A DNA stretch of 64,000 bases from NCBI RefSeq assembly GCF_000835495.1, contig NW_015622547.1:1674001-1738000 (forward strand), written 5' to 3'. The notes under the pieces were generated by a model. The model saw only the letters and a program-made list of their open reading frames with translations. It did no database searches and was not told the origin of the DNA. This DNA comes from Cladophialophora immunda. Lineage: Eukaryota; Ascomycota; Eurotiomycetes; Chaetothyriales; Herpotrichiellaceae. Every line of letters begins with the position of its first letter. Positions within the stretch are counted from its first letter, which is position 1. The translations under genes were made by a program, and so were the position numbers. Below, piece by piece: positions 22,709 to 34,067 of the stretch.

Positions 22709-24603
22709 TGTGGTGGTGATTGAGCAAGTTGCTACAGCTATAGGATGAGACAAACGCTGGTGGAATGCAAGGACAGATTGCTCGAGACCGCTCACTGACT
22801 GATGTGCAAGAGGAACGCAAAGTGCTGGTCGAGGTCACTTATTAAGTCTTTTTCTTCCTGAGGCTTGCAACTCGTGCAATTCGCATGATATGATTTTCTA
22901 TAACCACAGTCATCCCACGGTAAAGGCGGGGGATACCAATCGGATGATACGCAATATGTCCGAATTGCACACAATGGCCTGCACAGTCGCGCACGAAGCA
23001 CGGAGTAAAGTGGTTTGTGCTAACATAAGGCAAGCTCGGAGCTCCAACGCCGTGACAAGCTGTCAGCCTACTGCTCTGCTGGCCTGCAAGGTAGCAATTG
23101 CCCAGCAGAGGAGGTCGTGGCGTGACGGGGCAGTGGTGTGACAACCCTGGACATCTAGCGTTAGTAGCAATAATACTAGCCTCGCTCGGCCACGCCCAAG
23201 TTCGGAGTCGGTGTCAATCCCTGGGCACTGTCAGATGGGCAGGCCACTTCTCGGCACGATCAGGCGTCGAGAGGCGTCTGGCGTCTCGGACATCTCCAGG
23301 CTCCAGAGTCTGGACCTTGGAGGACTTTGGGTCGTGCAGATCGTTTCCCTGGGGATTGTGTCCAACTTAGTTCCCACCGTCCTTTGCTGCTGAGGGCACC
23401 ACATCCCATGAGATCGACTGCAAATTGCTATGATGACGAAACCGACTTGGTTGTTCCTCTCCGGAAGGAGGAGGATTGTATGTCGCTATCTCTGAGGGCG
23501 CCTTACCTGGAGACCGTTTCAGCTGGGCCCTTGAGAAAGACGGCATATTGGCTGGTGATTATACCGGGGTATTCCTCTAGGCTCTGGAAGTAAGTAGCGA
23601 AACTGCCTGTGACTGCCATCATAACCCCGACGATGACGATGGGCAAGGCTCTCGCACCAAGTCGCTATCTGTTAGACGCTTCGTTCGGCAAGGCTGATCT
23701 GTGCACCGAAGTTGGATCGAGATTCACGATAAACTTCTTCTGGGGAGTCTCACGGGCGGCCAGGCTGCGATCCATGTCCAGGTAAGCTCTCGATCATTTA
23801 AGCCCTTTCAGGCGTTAGGTTGCTCCCCATTCGCCCTGGCGCCCTGTCAGCACGCCTGAATGGTCCTTGGAACCTGGTTAGCCCCTTTGTTCTTCCGTCC
23901 TGCTAGCTGTTTCTCAGATTCTTCGTCAAGCAGGCTCCTCCTCAGCCCGCTTCGGCTGGGGGGCTTTGTCACAGTGCTCCTCGCTCTCCCTTCATGAAGG
24001 TTTGACACCAGGTGAGGACAGAGATTTCCAAGGGGACAATATCGGCTCATAGCATCTCTGACGTCTCCGGTCTAGGCCTTGGGCCTCGTTCCTTTTCTGC
24101 TCGTTGACAAGAACGCCCCCGAATCTAACCAGGACTGCCACTGCACACATGCCATGGGCCATGGCCAGTCACTAGGATCGATCCAACCCGCTTTTTTATG
24201 TACCAGACGGGCCTCCGTATTGACTGATCGACGGAAATCAGATCCGTGGCCGTCTCAGTCGCCAGGGCGGGTGGTGGTGAGCGTAATTTGGCGCACTGTC
24301 AGGCCACATGTGGCGCAACGGGTCGAGACATTTTCAGACTATTTTCCCTTGCAGGCCAAATGGGCGTCCTGATTTCTCTCACCAGCAGGCCCATGCCATT
24401 GCGGGGAGGGCCAGCAAGTTGTCCCAGTCACGCAGTGGCTAAGACCACCGCATCGCAAGGCTTATTATGCGAGGCAAGAATGCCGGCCGCCTTTGAATCG
24501 TCCTTGCCTTTATTGTTCATCGGGTTCCTGAATACCTGAATACCTGCTCAAAAGCAGACAAAGATCCATCGATTGATTCTTTTCCATCCAGCGACTATCC
24601 ACA
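22709..24603. other. Intergenic between divergent genes (1.9 kb)
   Basis: Promoter regions of the acidic orphan (minus) and the helical protein starting at 24604 (plus). Frames of up to 100 codons on both strands carry no recognisable features. Confidence 0.5.
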
Positions 24604-25860
24604 ATGTCGCGCGCTCTCGGTTTCAGCGGGAGCCCGTCTCCCACCTCCTTGGCCGAAGCGTGCAAGTTAGCATGGCATACCTTTTACGGCATGCAGAAGG
24701 CGTCCGAAGACTTTGAGAACCTCCGGTTCGAAGTCTGGACCATTGCCATCAGCCTCGACTCTTTACACAGCGTCGGGAGCACTTCCCTGCTCATAGATCG
24801 ACAACCCGACCACAAACGTTGGGCCTTGACCTTCTCCAAGATCTTGACCTCGCTGAACGGTGCCTTACGACCATTGTACAACCTGGTCAAGTTGTACCTC
24901 TCCACCTCGACCAGGGATCGCACCGCTGTGAAGCAATGGCTTACCAACACAGACATGAACTACGAAGGCCTCACCGTGCAGGATTTTCGACGGAAACTGT
25001 CCATGCTGGTGGAGAGCCTCAATGTATTTCTTTCCAGTCTGACGCATGCCGAGCTCGCTCGAGCCAGAGCCGCCAGCGAAACCGAAGAATACAGAGTGCT
25101 CTCGGAAGTCACAAGGAACGTCCTTCAGAAGTGGGACCAAGACCGGTCGATCGCGGGGGCCCACGACGCCGACCGAGCGGTCAAATCGATCGAGACTGTC
25201 GCCTTCGTCAGCAACAACTTGCAGCAGGAAAGCAGCACGTCTTCGCTGCGTGGGGATTCGGCGAGGCCCAGGCCGCAGGATGAATACCCCACGCTCTGGC
25301 CTACACACCAGAGACCTGAGCATCACGGCGGCCTGGTGGGTCACTCTGCCGAGACGTTGAACCTGGACGGCATCGAAACCGGGTTCCGCAAGCACATGAA
25401 CGCCATGCGTCGCATTCGGGAACAGCTTCGCCTCCAGAAGGAGAACAAACACCATCTCTCGGACCAAAAGTCGACACATTTCCCCGAAGTGCACGGTGAG
25501 ACCCCCATTACTCCCATCACGCCTTCGCATCGCGCCGCCGCAATGCCCGAGCCCAACCCGTCGTCCGATTTGGTTTCGGACCACGGATACACGTCGAGCA
25601 GTGGGATAAGCTCGGCGCAGACCTCCGAGACCGGCAGTGTGATTTCTGGCGGCGGCCAGGAGGACAGACCCGAAGGCCTCTTGCCGCCATCGAGGACGGC
25701 GAACCATACGCGGTCGTCGTCGGGGGATCTTGGGAGGAAGCGGGTGCGGACGCAGGACATCCACCTCGGCAAGGACAGCGACGACTGGCAGCGGCACCGC
25801 AAGCCTCGCAAAACGGCGTTGGAGGAAATGCTCACTGCCGCCTTGTTCTTCGACAGTTGA
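24604..25860 (+). CDS. Single-exon helical/disordered protein of unknown function
   Basis: 418 residues, no intron. Residues ~15-175 are predicted by eye to be all-helical (LAEACKLAWHTFYGMQKASE ..., FRRKLSMLVESLNVFLSSLT, EEYRVLSEVTRNVLQKWDQD), the kind of helical N-terminal module found in many fungal regulatory and STAND-type proteins. A heptad-like segment occurs near 255-275 (FRKHMNAMRRIREQLRLQKE). The rest is Ser/Thr/Pro-rich with two PITPIT-type motifs and a basic stretch LGRKRVRTQ that could be a nuclear signal. A 379-codon frame on the opposite strand (24865-26004) covers the same DNA. I prefer the plus strand because its composition, natural ATG and helical periodicity look protein-like. 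Confidence 0.6.
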   Translation: MSRALGFSGSPSPTSLAEACKLAWHTFYGMQKASEDFENLRFEVWTIAISLDSLHSVGSTSLLIDRQPDHKRWALTFSKILTSLNGALRPLYNLVKLYLSTSTRDRTAVKQWLTNTDMNYEGLTVQDFRRKLSMLVESLNVFLSSLTHAELARARAASETEEYRVLSEVTRNVLQKWDQDRSIAGAHDADRAVKSIETVAFVSNNLQQESSTSSLRGDSARPRPQDEYPTLWPTHQRPEHHGGLVGHSAETLNLDGIETGFRKHMNAMRRIREQLRLQKENKHHLSDQKSTHFPEVHGETPITPITPSHRAAAMPEPNPSSDLVSDHGYTSSSGISSAQTSETGSVISGGGQEDRPEGLLPPSRTANHTRSSSGDLGRKRVRTQDIHLGKDSDDWQRHRKPRKTALEEMLTAALFFDS

Positions 25861-27314
25861 GAGCCGCATGACGCCGTGAGCCGGAAGGGAAGGACGGTAT
25901 AGAGGACAGGGCTGCAAAGTAAGTGGGACGGACAGATCCGTGGTGCCGGGGCGGATCAAGGGGCCAACACGCAAGTTACGATGGTGGGGGGGGTTACTTT
26001 TCACGTCATCGCATTGTCCACGGCGTTCTCTTTGGTTTCGGGGGGGGGGGGGGGGGTTCCAACATTTGAACGGCGTGCGGTTGGATTGGATTGGACTGGG
26101 CCTTGGACTTTGGATCCCGAGAATGGTTGAGTAATGCGCTGATCAAAAACACACGGGACCCGGTAGCAGCAGGACTGGAATTTGTAGTTTGCTCGACGCA
26201 GGGGGGTTTTTTTTCTTCTCCAGGACAGACACGAAGGATACGAATCAGAGAGATACACCAAATTTGGCGGTTTCCTAGGGCGGGGGGATTAAAAAGTGTA
26301 ATATTCATCATCTACTTGTAGCCCTTTCTTATCCATATTGTCCTTGCAAACAGGGTTGTTTCGAGATGGTCGAGATGGGAAGTATAGTGTGGTAAAGTGA
26401 GGTAAAAGTGCCTGTTGCTGTCGTTGGTATGTTCAGTTCTCGCTACCCCCGCCTGTCCTGCAGGAGACAAGGGTACTGCCTTGTCTTGTCTCGTCTGGTT
26501 AACAACAAGGGCAAGAGAAAAAGGTTACAAGTACGGAGAACGTACATACAGACGCATGTAGATAGAATGGATGGATGGATGAATTGATGGATTGATAGGG
26601 ATATATCCGTACGCACGAGGCTGGAAACGTCCATGCCATTCATTCACTCCGCGGAAGAGTTATATCCTGTCCCATTCAACAAACGTAGTCGAGAAAGAGC
26701 TGCGGGTCTTCAAGCGAAGATGGACGCTATGTTATGAATATGTGTATGAATGGATATGTGTAAATTTATTTCATTACATCTGTCTGGTCCGTGCCCTTGC
26801 GTGGCCGTCGAGATTATGCCCGCTCGGGTTGGATCTCGGACCTCGATATCTCGATCTTCTCTATCTCGAATCTTGGGATCTTGCGGTCTTCTGTCTCGTG
26901 TCTTGCGTGTATTATATCGTGTATTGCCGAATCTCTCAAGCTTCGTTGGAGACTTCTTCCCCAGAAACAGACCCTTCAGCGCCTCATGTCCGTAAAAGTC
27001 GCAGTACAGTACAGTACATGCCAGCAACAAATGGGCCCATGGGTCCATGGGACGCCCTTTCCCTTTCCCGAACTCCGCCCCCAAAAATGAATTAATATCC
27101 CCCGAATCGAATCACCCGATCCGTGCGATCTGTGGTTTCGCTCGCTTGTAACGCATCAGGTGAAAAGAGTAATAGTGTCGGAGCTTGTGAAACACCCAAT
27201 CTGGTTTGATATGATGTGACGGCGGGCGACTAGACCAGCTCCATTCAGATCTCATCTCATCTCATCTGATCCGAGCCGATCTGATCCTCGTCGGTTCTGC
27301 TTGCCGGTCCTTCC
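25861..27314. other. Intergenic between convergent genes, with a G17 tract and simple repeats
   Basis: Contains a 17-base G run at 26040-26056, a GATG/GGAT-type tract around 26565-26596, and ATCTC repeats at about 27245-27268. Frames in this interval show no domain. No RNA gene recognised. Confidence 0.5.
26040..26056 (+). repeat. Homopolymer run of 17 G
   Basis: Uninterrupted G from 26040 to 26056, about 180 bases past the stop of the gene at 24604-25860. The count may be inexact because long homopolymers are error-prone in sequencing. Confidence 0.9.
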
Positions 27315-27788
27315 TCAGGCGTGTCCGCCTTTCTTGGAATCTTGCCATTGCTCCCACATCTGCTCGAAGCCATCGAACCAGGTGGCCCCGTAGTTGTGGG
27401 GTTGATGTGCGGATTGGTATTGCTCGAACTGCACTCTCTGGGTATTGAGGTTCTCAAACCACGAGTCGCCATAGTTGTGGGGTTGGTGTGCCGCTTCGTA
27501 CTGCATCCTCTGGCCGTTGAGGTTCTCAAACCACGAATCACCATAGTTGTGGGGTTGGTGTGCCGCTTCGTACTGCATCCTCTGGCCATTGAGATTCTCG
27601 AACCACGAGTCGCCGTAGTTGTGCATTGACGAGGTTGCCCTGGCCGCGGCGGCTTCTTTCAGAGCATGTTGCTTGACGTATTCGCTCCCCAGGTTGTTCA
27701 TGTTGGTGAACCAGCTGTCGCCGTATCCGTGCATGGTCTGCATGTCTGATGAAGATTTGCTGGTACTGGAGCTGGGTGATGATGCCAT
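27315..27788 (-). CDS. Tandem-repeat protein with five HNYGDSWF-type units
   Basis: Single exon, 157 residues. After a Ser-rich start (MASSPSSSTSKSSSD) the protein is made of five units, each opening with H-(N/G)-Y-G-(D/A)-(S/T)-W-F and usually continuing E-N-L-N-x-Q-R-(M/V)-Q-(Y/F)-E. Unit lengths are about 36, 25, 24, 27 and 25 residues. Units two and three are almost identical in DNA (72-bp period; TAGTTG marks at 27391, 27472, 27544 and 27616), which points to recent duplication. The end is QWQDSKKGGHA. There is no signal peptide, no Kex2 Lys-Arg sites between units and no membrane segment, so it is not a typical repeat-peptide (RiPP) precursor. A TATA-like GTATAAG lies about 165 bp upstream (27949-27955). 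I do not recognise the family; cytosolic or nuclear location is an inference. Confidence 0.75.
   Translation of the reverse strand: MASSPSSSTSKSSSDMQTMHGYGDSWFTNMNNLGSEYVKQHALKEAAAARATSSMHNYGDSWFENLNGQRMQYEAAHQPHNYGDSWFENLNGQRMQYEAAHQPHNYGDSWFENLNTQRVQFEQYQSAHQPHNYGATWFDGFEQMWEQWQDSKKGGHA
27388..27690 (-). repeat. Coding tandem repeat, 72-81 bp period
   Basis: Direct repeats inside the H-N-Y-G-D-S-W-F protein. The marks recur at 81-, 72- and 72-bp spacing, and the two 72-bp units differ at only a few positions. Confidence 0.85.
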
Positions 27789-29853
27789 AAATAGATGTGT
27801 GGTTGGGTATGAGCTGTTCGGCAGTTGAGCCTCGCTAGGTCAAAAGTCTGTCTGTTAGATGGTAATTGCTTGTTCTGGATTGTTGTTGTCTGTTGGTATG
27901 GTGAAAAAGCAAAAAGGCCAGAAGGGGGGGAAAGAGGTGGTGGCCATCTTATACTCCTGGCAGAAAGTGATTCCACAAACCCTCAGAGTTACATGACTTG
28001 CCGTTTGTAAAGCCTCGTCCGGGGCAGAAACGGCGAAACCCGAGCGACAATGCATGACAAAGGAGACCCATCACCATGGCCCAGCAGCCTGTGTAGACGA
28101 CACGTTGTAGATCCATTGAGGGTCAACACTGGAGCCATAGGGTGATGCGGCCGATCGCAATCGAACGTGGACGCGCGGTTTGCCAGTGTTTGCTTCAACG
28201 TACGATAACGAGTGCTTAGCGAAACCATGGGACATGGGACATGGGACGAGGGACGAGGGACTTTGGAGAGGAGCGGAGGAAGCGAGGAAGGTGACGGTCA
28301 CACCACGAGGGGCGCCGTGGCCGGGTGGTGTGTGTGTGTGCGCAGGTGCGTACAGGTGTGTGTTGTGCTGGTCTGTGCTGGTCTGTGCCTGAGCCTGGGC
28401 GCAGCGCAGTTGCAGCGAGAAGTTCCGGTGCGGGCGAGAAAATGCCGGGTTGGTGAGGTGAGTTTGAGGCGCTTCCTTCACACTCCCATCTCCATCTTGG
28501 CTCATACTGACTGACACACCCAGCTCACACCACCAGTGCCTCCCACCGCACGCCTCAGCCTCCGACTACTGGTAATCTTCGTATCCTCGAAACCTCTGGT
28601 GTTCTCGCTCCCCCTCGCCCTCACCGCTCTTTACCGTCTCCAGATTACGCGCCAAGTCACAAACATTCTGCCCTGCTCTGTAACATACCTCGTCCTCTGC
28701 TGTGTACCTCGTAATTACTTCCCCTATTGAGCCTCTTCTTGGCTTCGTGTTCAAGCCTCCGAAGCTCCTCCACTGAAATCCCTCATACCGGGTCAACCGT
28801 AACAAAGTCACGAGCGTCGACAATTATGCCTGACCAGCTTCACTCCAGGCATCTTTCATGCCTTGGTCACCTTCAGATATTGTGTTGTCATCAGAAAAGT
28901 GACAGGATAGAGAGCGTCACCAATGGAATGATACAATGGTCAACATTCCGAACCACGGGCTTGAACACACATGCCCAACTGTGAAATGTAGGGGATCAGC
29001 ATCCGATGCACTACTTTACATCCATTGAGGTCGACGGGGTCGGTGCAGGTGGTACAGGGTAACGAGGAGATGGGTGATGGAGATGTCGGTGCGACTGCAT
29101 CATTCCTCTCTTCTCGTCCGCTTTGCTCTCTCATTCCCGTGCTTGCCCATACTGCTATCTACTCATCTGGGTAGTGGACCATCTGTGGCTACGTCCATAT
29201 GAGTCTTGGATGGGAAACGTCAAAAATCTATTAAGCTAGTTAGACTTCTAGCAGTACGAGGAATCACGCGCCGCCTTCAAAACCTGGGTATATCCCCCTC
29301 CAATAACCAAAATGTACGCAACGAAGCAGGCAACACGACCAAGCCAAAGCCGACGGAAACAAAAAGGTAAACGGTCTCGAGGAGGCATGCGTATGTACAC
29401 TGAAAGACTGGGTCCTGTTGTGCGAAGCAGAGCGCACGGGAACCAACCAAGAGACATTCGAAATAGAGCGTGTATGAGAGAGTATTTTTTTTTAACTTTG
29501 TCGATGTCCTTGTGGTGTTCACAAGGCAGTCATTACGGTAATGCTAATTGCGCGTGATGGTCCCCTGCTGTTGCTTTGCGTATCTGTGGCCACAAGCCAG
29601 AGCCACGTGGGAAAGGGAGATGGTTAGTTTGTCGTAACAAAAGTCGCCAGCGAACGTTTCCTCTTTTCTTTTCCGTACCCCCAAAAAGAGCCCTGGTTCC
29701 TCTTGGTATTAATGATGTTTGTCCCAACCCCCGAATGCGGCTGTTCCACGTGGTACCTGTACCACTGCAGCGGAGAATTTCATGGTGTTCCGATTTCATC
29801 CAGCACCCGACGTCTGTGCCTTCCAACTCGCCCAGGCGAAACAGAGCGCCCGT
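27789..29853. other. Intergenic (2.1 kb), with a GT-rich simple tract
   Basis: Promoter of the repeat protein at the left and 3' flank of the But2 gene at the right. GTGTGTGT-type tract at about 28327-28375. A 148-codon minus frame (28071-28517) is Pro/Ser/Gln-rich from the same tract and not convincing. No gene called. Confidence 0.45.
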
Positions 29854-30486
29854 TTATGCAGGCGGGTTGGCCATCGGCGGAAGACCGTACGAGTATGCGG
29901 TGTAGATACCGATGGGGCACTCGTCCTGGTCCTGGAAGAACCAGAAGTTGGTATCGTTTGTCGAGGTCATACCAGCAACGCAAGTTCCCGCGCCCACGAA
30001 GCAAGGGCCAACGTCAATGGTGTAGGCATTTCCAGGCTCCATGTGGATCGGGGGGAACGGCGGGAAAGGTCCTGGAGCAGGCTGGTTGTTGTACGTCGTC
30101 TCGGGTCCCGGGCAGCTGCCGGGGTTGTACCCGGTGAAGAAGAACGAGCCACCACCTTCGTAGTCGAAGTTGGAGGTCTTGAGTTGCGATTTGAGCGGGA
30201 AGATGAATTCGAGCGTGCAATTGGCGTCGGCACGAGAGGCGGGGACATCGAAGCTGAAGATGGAAGAGATATCGTTGGGCGTAAAGACGCCGTTGAATTG
30301 GGGCCCGAAAGCCTTGTCGGGCTGAGACTTTGAGATCTGCGTGATGTAGTGGGGGAATTCGAACTGGCCGGCGGTCAGCTCGGCGGGACAGCCTTCACGC
30401 GGCTTGAGGGCTCGTTTGCGCAGGACTTCGCCTGGGTAAGCGGCGGCTAAGCCGGCCAGCAAGACCAGAGCAGCACTGGATCTCAT
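29854..30486 (-). CDS. Secreted protein with But2 C-terminal-type domain
   Basis: Single exon, 210 residues from ATG 30486; the longer frame to 30678 adds implausible residues, and MRSSAALVLLAGLAAAYPGE is an evident signal peptide (cut near residue 16). A Lys-Arg pair at residues 24-25 may be a Kex2 site. From about residue 41 the protein reads FEFPHYITQISKSQPDKAFG, then ISSIFSFDVPAS and CTLEFIFPL, the pattern of the fungal ubiquitin 3 binding protein But2 C-terminal domain family, which is common in secreted cell-wall-associated ascomycete proteins. Cys residues come in likely disulfide partners (SCPGPET, PCFVGAGTCV, DECPIG). The domain adopts a beta fold in relatives; function is unknown despite the name. 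Confidence 0.8.
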   Translation of the reverse strand: MRSSAALVLLAGLAAAYPGEVLRKRALKPREGCPAELTAGQFEFPHYITQISKSQPDKAFGPQFNGVFTPNDISSIFSFDVPASRADANCTLEFIFPLKSQLKTSNFDYEGGGSFFFTGYNPGSCPGPETTYNNQPAPGPFPPFPPIHMEPGNAYTIDVGPCFVGAGTCVAGMTSTNDTNFWFFQDQDECPIGIYTAYSYGLPPMANPPA

Positions 30487-32325
30487 CTTGAGGATCGTGA
30501 TTCTGTTTCCTTGCGGGGTTGATGATAAGACGTCTACGAGGGAGACGTAAAAAAGGCTCGAAAATAGAGGTTGACTGGTGAGAGCGAGAGGGGGATCAAG
30601 CGAGTGACTGTAGCGAGCGATGATATGTATGTCAAACGAGAGGGAGTATTCAAGGATAACAAACCAACAGAAAAGCAAACAGAGAGGTCTGAGAGGGCGT
30701 CAAGGCATATAATAGTATGGGAGATTACCTTTGGCACCACTGGGTATCCAATAGGCCAACAGATTTGCTCCTAGCCGACAGGCACTGGGGATATGGGCAC
30801 AACAAACAAGGTACGGAGTACTGTCACCAAACCCCCCAGAGACATGGGGTGGACAGACACGAGGCTGAGTGGGCTCCTGCTTCGAGCAGTGACACCACAG
30901 ACAAACTTTGGCATCGAAGTATATTATTGAGCAATTTTTGAGCCACACCCACAGCGGCTTTGGTGAGACACGGGACAGGGAGCCTAGCCTGTTTGTCGGC
31001 TGTTCAGAAACCACGATGTGACCTACCACGAAACGGTGTGGGTGTCAGTCGACAGTGAGTTTCCGGCGTGAGTGGCTGAGTCTGCGACAGCCTGGAGGTT
31101 GTTTGGATACCCGGCAGCTGCCAAAGGCGGATGTGGATGCAAGGCACCGTTCTAGCCTCTCCATGTGAATCTCATGACTGCGTCTCATTCGTAGAGGTGG
31201 ATATCTGATCTTCGCGCGGTTAATTTGGGCAAGCGAGAGTGTTTCCCACTACCGGACCAAGCACCAACTGCCCTGTGCTTGTTCTCTTGCTCTGGATCTG
31301 GACGATATAGTGAATGACACTTCTCTTGAACCCATCATTGTATAGCCCTTTCATCCCGCTGATGTAGTGTTGTTCTCCCATGCGGACTTGAGGAATGATG
31401 TGCAGCGAGGAGCTGTCTGTTGTCGATGCGCAAATTGCAGGTCCATGGGGGTAAACGGCGACAGGGCCAAGCTTCCTCCATCTGCTTGAGATTCAGGTTT
31501 CTATTCTGGTTAGCGAGAGCCAAAGCTCCACAGAGCAAAACGATCTGAATGGGCGTCGATTGGGCTGGACTAGATCACGCCACCGATGAGGTCTTGGATT
31601 GGGTATTCAGAGGCTGTGTGAATCTCGGGAACCACGGCAAAAGAGAATTCGGTCTTGTGCTGAATGAATCAACTAGTCGTAGTGTTGCGGACGGGGAAAA
31701 TCAATAGACTGAGAAAGACTCAGCTCTGAAGATGAGGGAAGAGAGGAGGTGGTGGCACAACAAAGGAAAAGATCGTCACAACATCACAGCCACCACAGCG
31801 GAAGTCCGAGGTCGAGAACATCTCTGTTCAAGATGGCAAGGGCAAGCCGAGCTGAACAACAAGAGTCACAGGTCGGCGCACGATGGGTGCTGTATCTGCT
31901 GGAGCCAAAGAGTGCTCAATCAACGACGGAGGTTGCCGTTATCTAAGACATCAGACTGATTTTGTCGATGGGTGATAGGAAACCACTGTGTCCAAAGGTA
32001 AACAGGATATCTTTTACAAATGCATTGTGACCTCTGAGCCCATTCTCAACCATCCAGACCATGCCACTAGTTTGGGATTCAGACTCGAGTGTCGACTCTG
32101 TATATTGTTTTCGTGGCCAATCTACCGTCTCTCATTATTCCAGCGCCCGCTCCTGTCTCTCATTAAAGCATATGGATCAATCTCCATCCCAATGTATCGT
32201 TCTAACCAGGGTACTCATCAACAATCTTCTTTGACCCCATGGTCCCATCATGCCCATGTGGTTGCCTTGCCAAAACTTCCCCGGACTCCGCGCTTCAAGA
32301 ACCAAATCTCCCAATTCGTTTTGCA
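30487..32325. other. Intergenic (1.8 kb), nothing recognised
   Basis: Promoter of the But2 gene and 3' flank of the Ser-rich orphan. A plus-strand frame from 31988 runs into the orphan as its antisense and is rejected. Confidence 0.5.
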
Positions 32326-33690
32326 TTATCCAGACACCAATACTGGGGCAGGCTGCTTCCTGCCTTCAGCAAGCGATATTAAATCCACATCACATTGCAG
32401 ACCCCATCGGTCCGCAAACCCCTCGCAGACCTCCTGGCACGTTCGCGCCGCCTGCCGCTCCCGACATCTCCGATCCCAGTCCCCTGCCTGGATCAATAGG
32501 ATGCTGTTCCCCACCAGCTCTTCCTCCAGCGACATGTCCTCCACCATGTCACGGACCGACTTGAGCTTTCTCGTTGCGGCACTGGCAGCGAGACGGGACT
32601 CTTGGAGCAGGTCGGTCAAGGAGCGGAGAGTATGCGTGAGTTCATCGGTTTGCGATGCCAGGATTTGGAGGGAGAGCAGTGGGTTTTGTGGGCGGAGGAA
32701 AGGGAGCGTCGAGGACAAGCTCGTAACATCGTCAAGGAGTAAGTCAATCATCTCCTCGGGTAGCTGCCATAGAGTTCCTCCATACATCAGGGAGTGCGAC
32801 TGGGAGAACAAATCTCGAGTCTTGTGTGTCCGGTGAGACGCCATCGACGTATATGCCGTGATCAGTCGTGTGACGCCGTACTCAATGTTTGCCTGCGGCC
32901 CGAGATCCTTCAAGCCATGAATGACTCGTCGGACAGTGCCACCACCTTCGCTGACAGCGTCCTCGGGGTTGACGCACATGCGTGTGAGGTTCTCGATGTC
33001 GCGGATTCGTTTGCGTAGTATCGGTGGAAAAGCGTCCTCTTCCTGGTCCGCCTCTGAATCAGGCCCATAGTCTGAGCCGTCGTAGGCAGATTCTTGTCTC
33101 TGGTGTCCTGACTTTTTGTTCTCCTGAGGTTGCGAATTCCGTTGAGGCTGCGGAACGCGCAATGTGGGAGACTGCCCGTGCGGGCTCTGGACGACCATCC
33201 CGAACCCAAAATCGTGCATGTCGTTCACCTCGTAGGGGCTTCGTAGGTCGCGCATCATCGAAGAGTCTTGGTCGACCTCGCCTTCTCGTAAACCCTCGAG
33301 GAAGTTGGAGTGACCTTCGGCGTCCTCTTCGTCGTCCCAGGCCTGCTCCAGCTCGTCGGCCAAGTTCCCCAACCCGTTACTGTCACCGTATTGTTCTATA
33401 CTCCTGTTGCTATTGATACTTGTCCGACTCGGTCTGCGCTGCTGGGAGAACGAGGGAGGTCTGGACGACTTGGAGGACATGGGGCGAGGTGTCACCGGAG
33501 ACCGAGGCTGGTAAGAGGTCTGCGATGTCCGCGATGATCTCCTCGAGTACGCCGTGCCATTGGTGGTCCCGCTGGTGTAGGGACTTGGGGAGGTTGCGTC
33601 TTGGGACTGTATTTCGACATTGGAAAGTCGCAGCGACCTGCGCTTTCGCGAGGGCGTTGTCGGGGAGGTTGGTGGAGATAGGGCGGTCAT
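32326..33690 (-). CDS. Serine-rich orphan with helical C-terminal half
   Basis: Single exon, 454 residues, natural start MTALSPPTSPTTPSRKRRSL. Residues 1-105 are Ser/Thr/Pro/Arg-rich, with many S-P and R-x-x-S sites, and look like a phosphoregulated disordered tail. An acidic patch follows (LEQAWDDEEDAEG). From about residue 222 the protein becomes helical and conserved-looking (LRKRIRDIENLTRMCVNPED, YGVTRLITAYTSMASHRTHK), with a leucine-rich segment (PEEMIDLLLDDVTSLSSTLP) and LRSLTDLLQESRLAAS. The region close to the end, ELVGNSILLIQAGDWDRRC, is also helical. The layout resembles fungal cytoskeleton or spindle-pole adaptors, but I cannot name the family. A 282-codon antisense frame overlaps its 3' half. 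Confidence 0.65.
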   Translation of the reverse strand: MTALSPPTSPTTPSRKRRSLRLSNVEIQSQDATSPSPYTSGTTNGTAYSRRSSRTSQTSYQPRSPVTPRPMSSKSSRPPSFSQQRRPSRTSINSNRSIEQYGDSNGLGNLADELEQAWDDEEDAEGHSNFLEGLREGEVDQDSSMMRDLRSPYEVNDMHDFGFGMVVQSPHGQSPTLRVPQPQRNSQPQENKKSGHQRQESAYDGSDYGPDSEADQEEDAFPPILRKRIRDIENLTRMCVNPEDAVSEGGGTVRRVIHGLKDLGPQANIEYGVTRLITAYTSMASHRTHKTRDLFSQSHSLMYGGTLWQLPEEMIDLLLDDVTSLSSTLPFLRPQNPLLSLQILASQTDELTHTLRSLTDLLQESRLAASAATRKLKSVRDMVEDMSLEEELVGNSILLIQAGDWDRRCRERQAARTCQEVCEGFADRWGLQCDVDLISLAEGRKQPAPVLVSG

Positions 33691-34067
33691 CCTGCGGCTC
33701 CGTGCGCAGGGGGTTTGAAAAGGTGGGATATGGGTGGCTGATGGTGGTTTATGCTCGTCTAAGCAGAGGAAGCTCTATCATGAAGGTGGAAGCATGGCTC
33801 GGGATGCTCTGTATGTCCGTAAAAAGGGCTTGATGTTCGAACAGCTCAGTTCTTGAGCAAGCAAGTTGGAAGCCGACCATTATTATTTTGGCCCGCGAAC
33901 CGGCGGGCTTGTTGGAGAGTGACTCGCGGGACGGCGCGTTTCGTCGGAGTCACAGATTCCTCCCCACAATCACCAGCAAAGTCCTGGATAAATTAATTGA
34001 TTCTTGCCCTCGTCAGGTTCAACTCGGCCGGAAAACAATCCTCGTGGTGACAGAGAAATGAGTTGCC
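33691..34067. other. Divergent promoter region between Ser-rich orphan and NAT3
   Basis: 377 bases between two genes pointing away from each other. No clear TATA box; no other feature seen. Confidence 0.5.

Noticed and set aside
24865..26004. 379-codon frame on the minus strand
   Set aside because: It is antisense to the better-supported 418-residue plus-strand gene; it is Arg/Val/Leu/Pro-rich in the manner of a complementary shadow and has no domain.
27388..27690. Regular direct repeats resembling a CRISPR array
   Set aside because: Spacing is a coding 72-81 bp period without unique spacers, inside a eukaryotic protein gene.
27315..27788. Fungal RiPP (dikaritin-like) precursor
   Set aside because: Tandem units fit, but there is no signal peptide, no Lys-Arg cleavage sites between units and no neighbouring DUF3328 or Kex-type biosynthesis genes.
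31988..32836. 282-codon frame on the plus strand
   Set aside because: Its 3' half is the antisense of the Ser-rich orphan at 32326-33690 and its 5' half is ordinary intergenic sequence.
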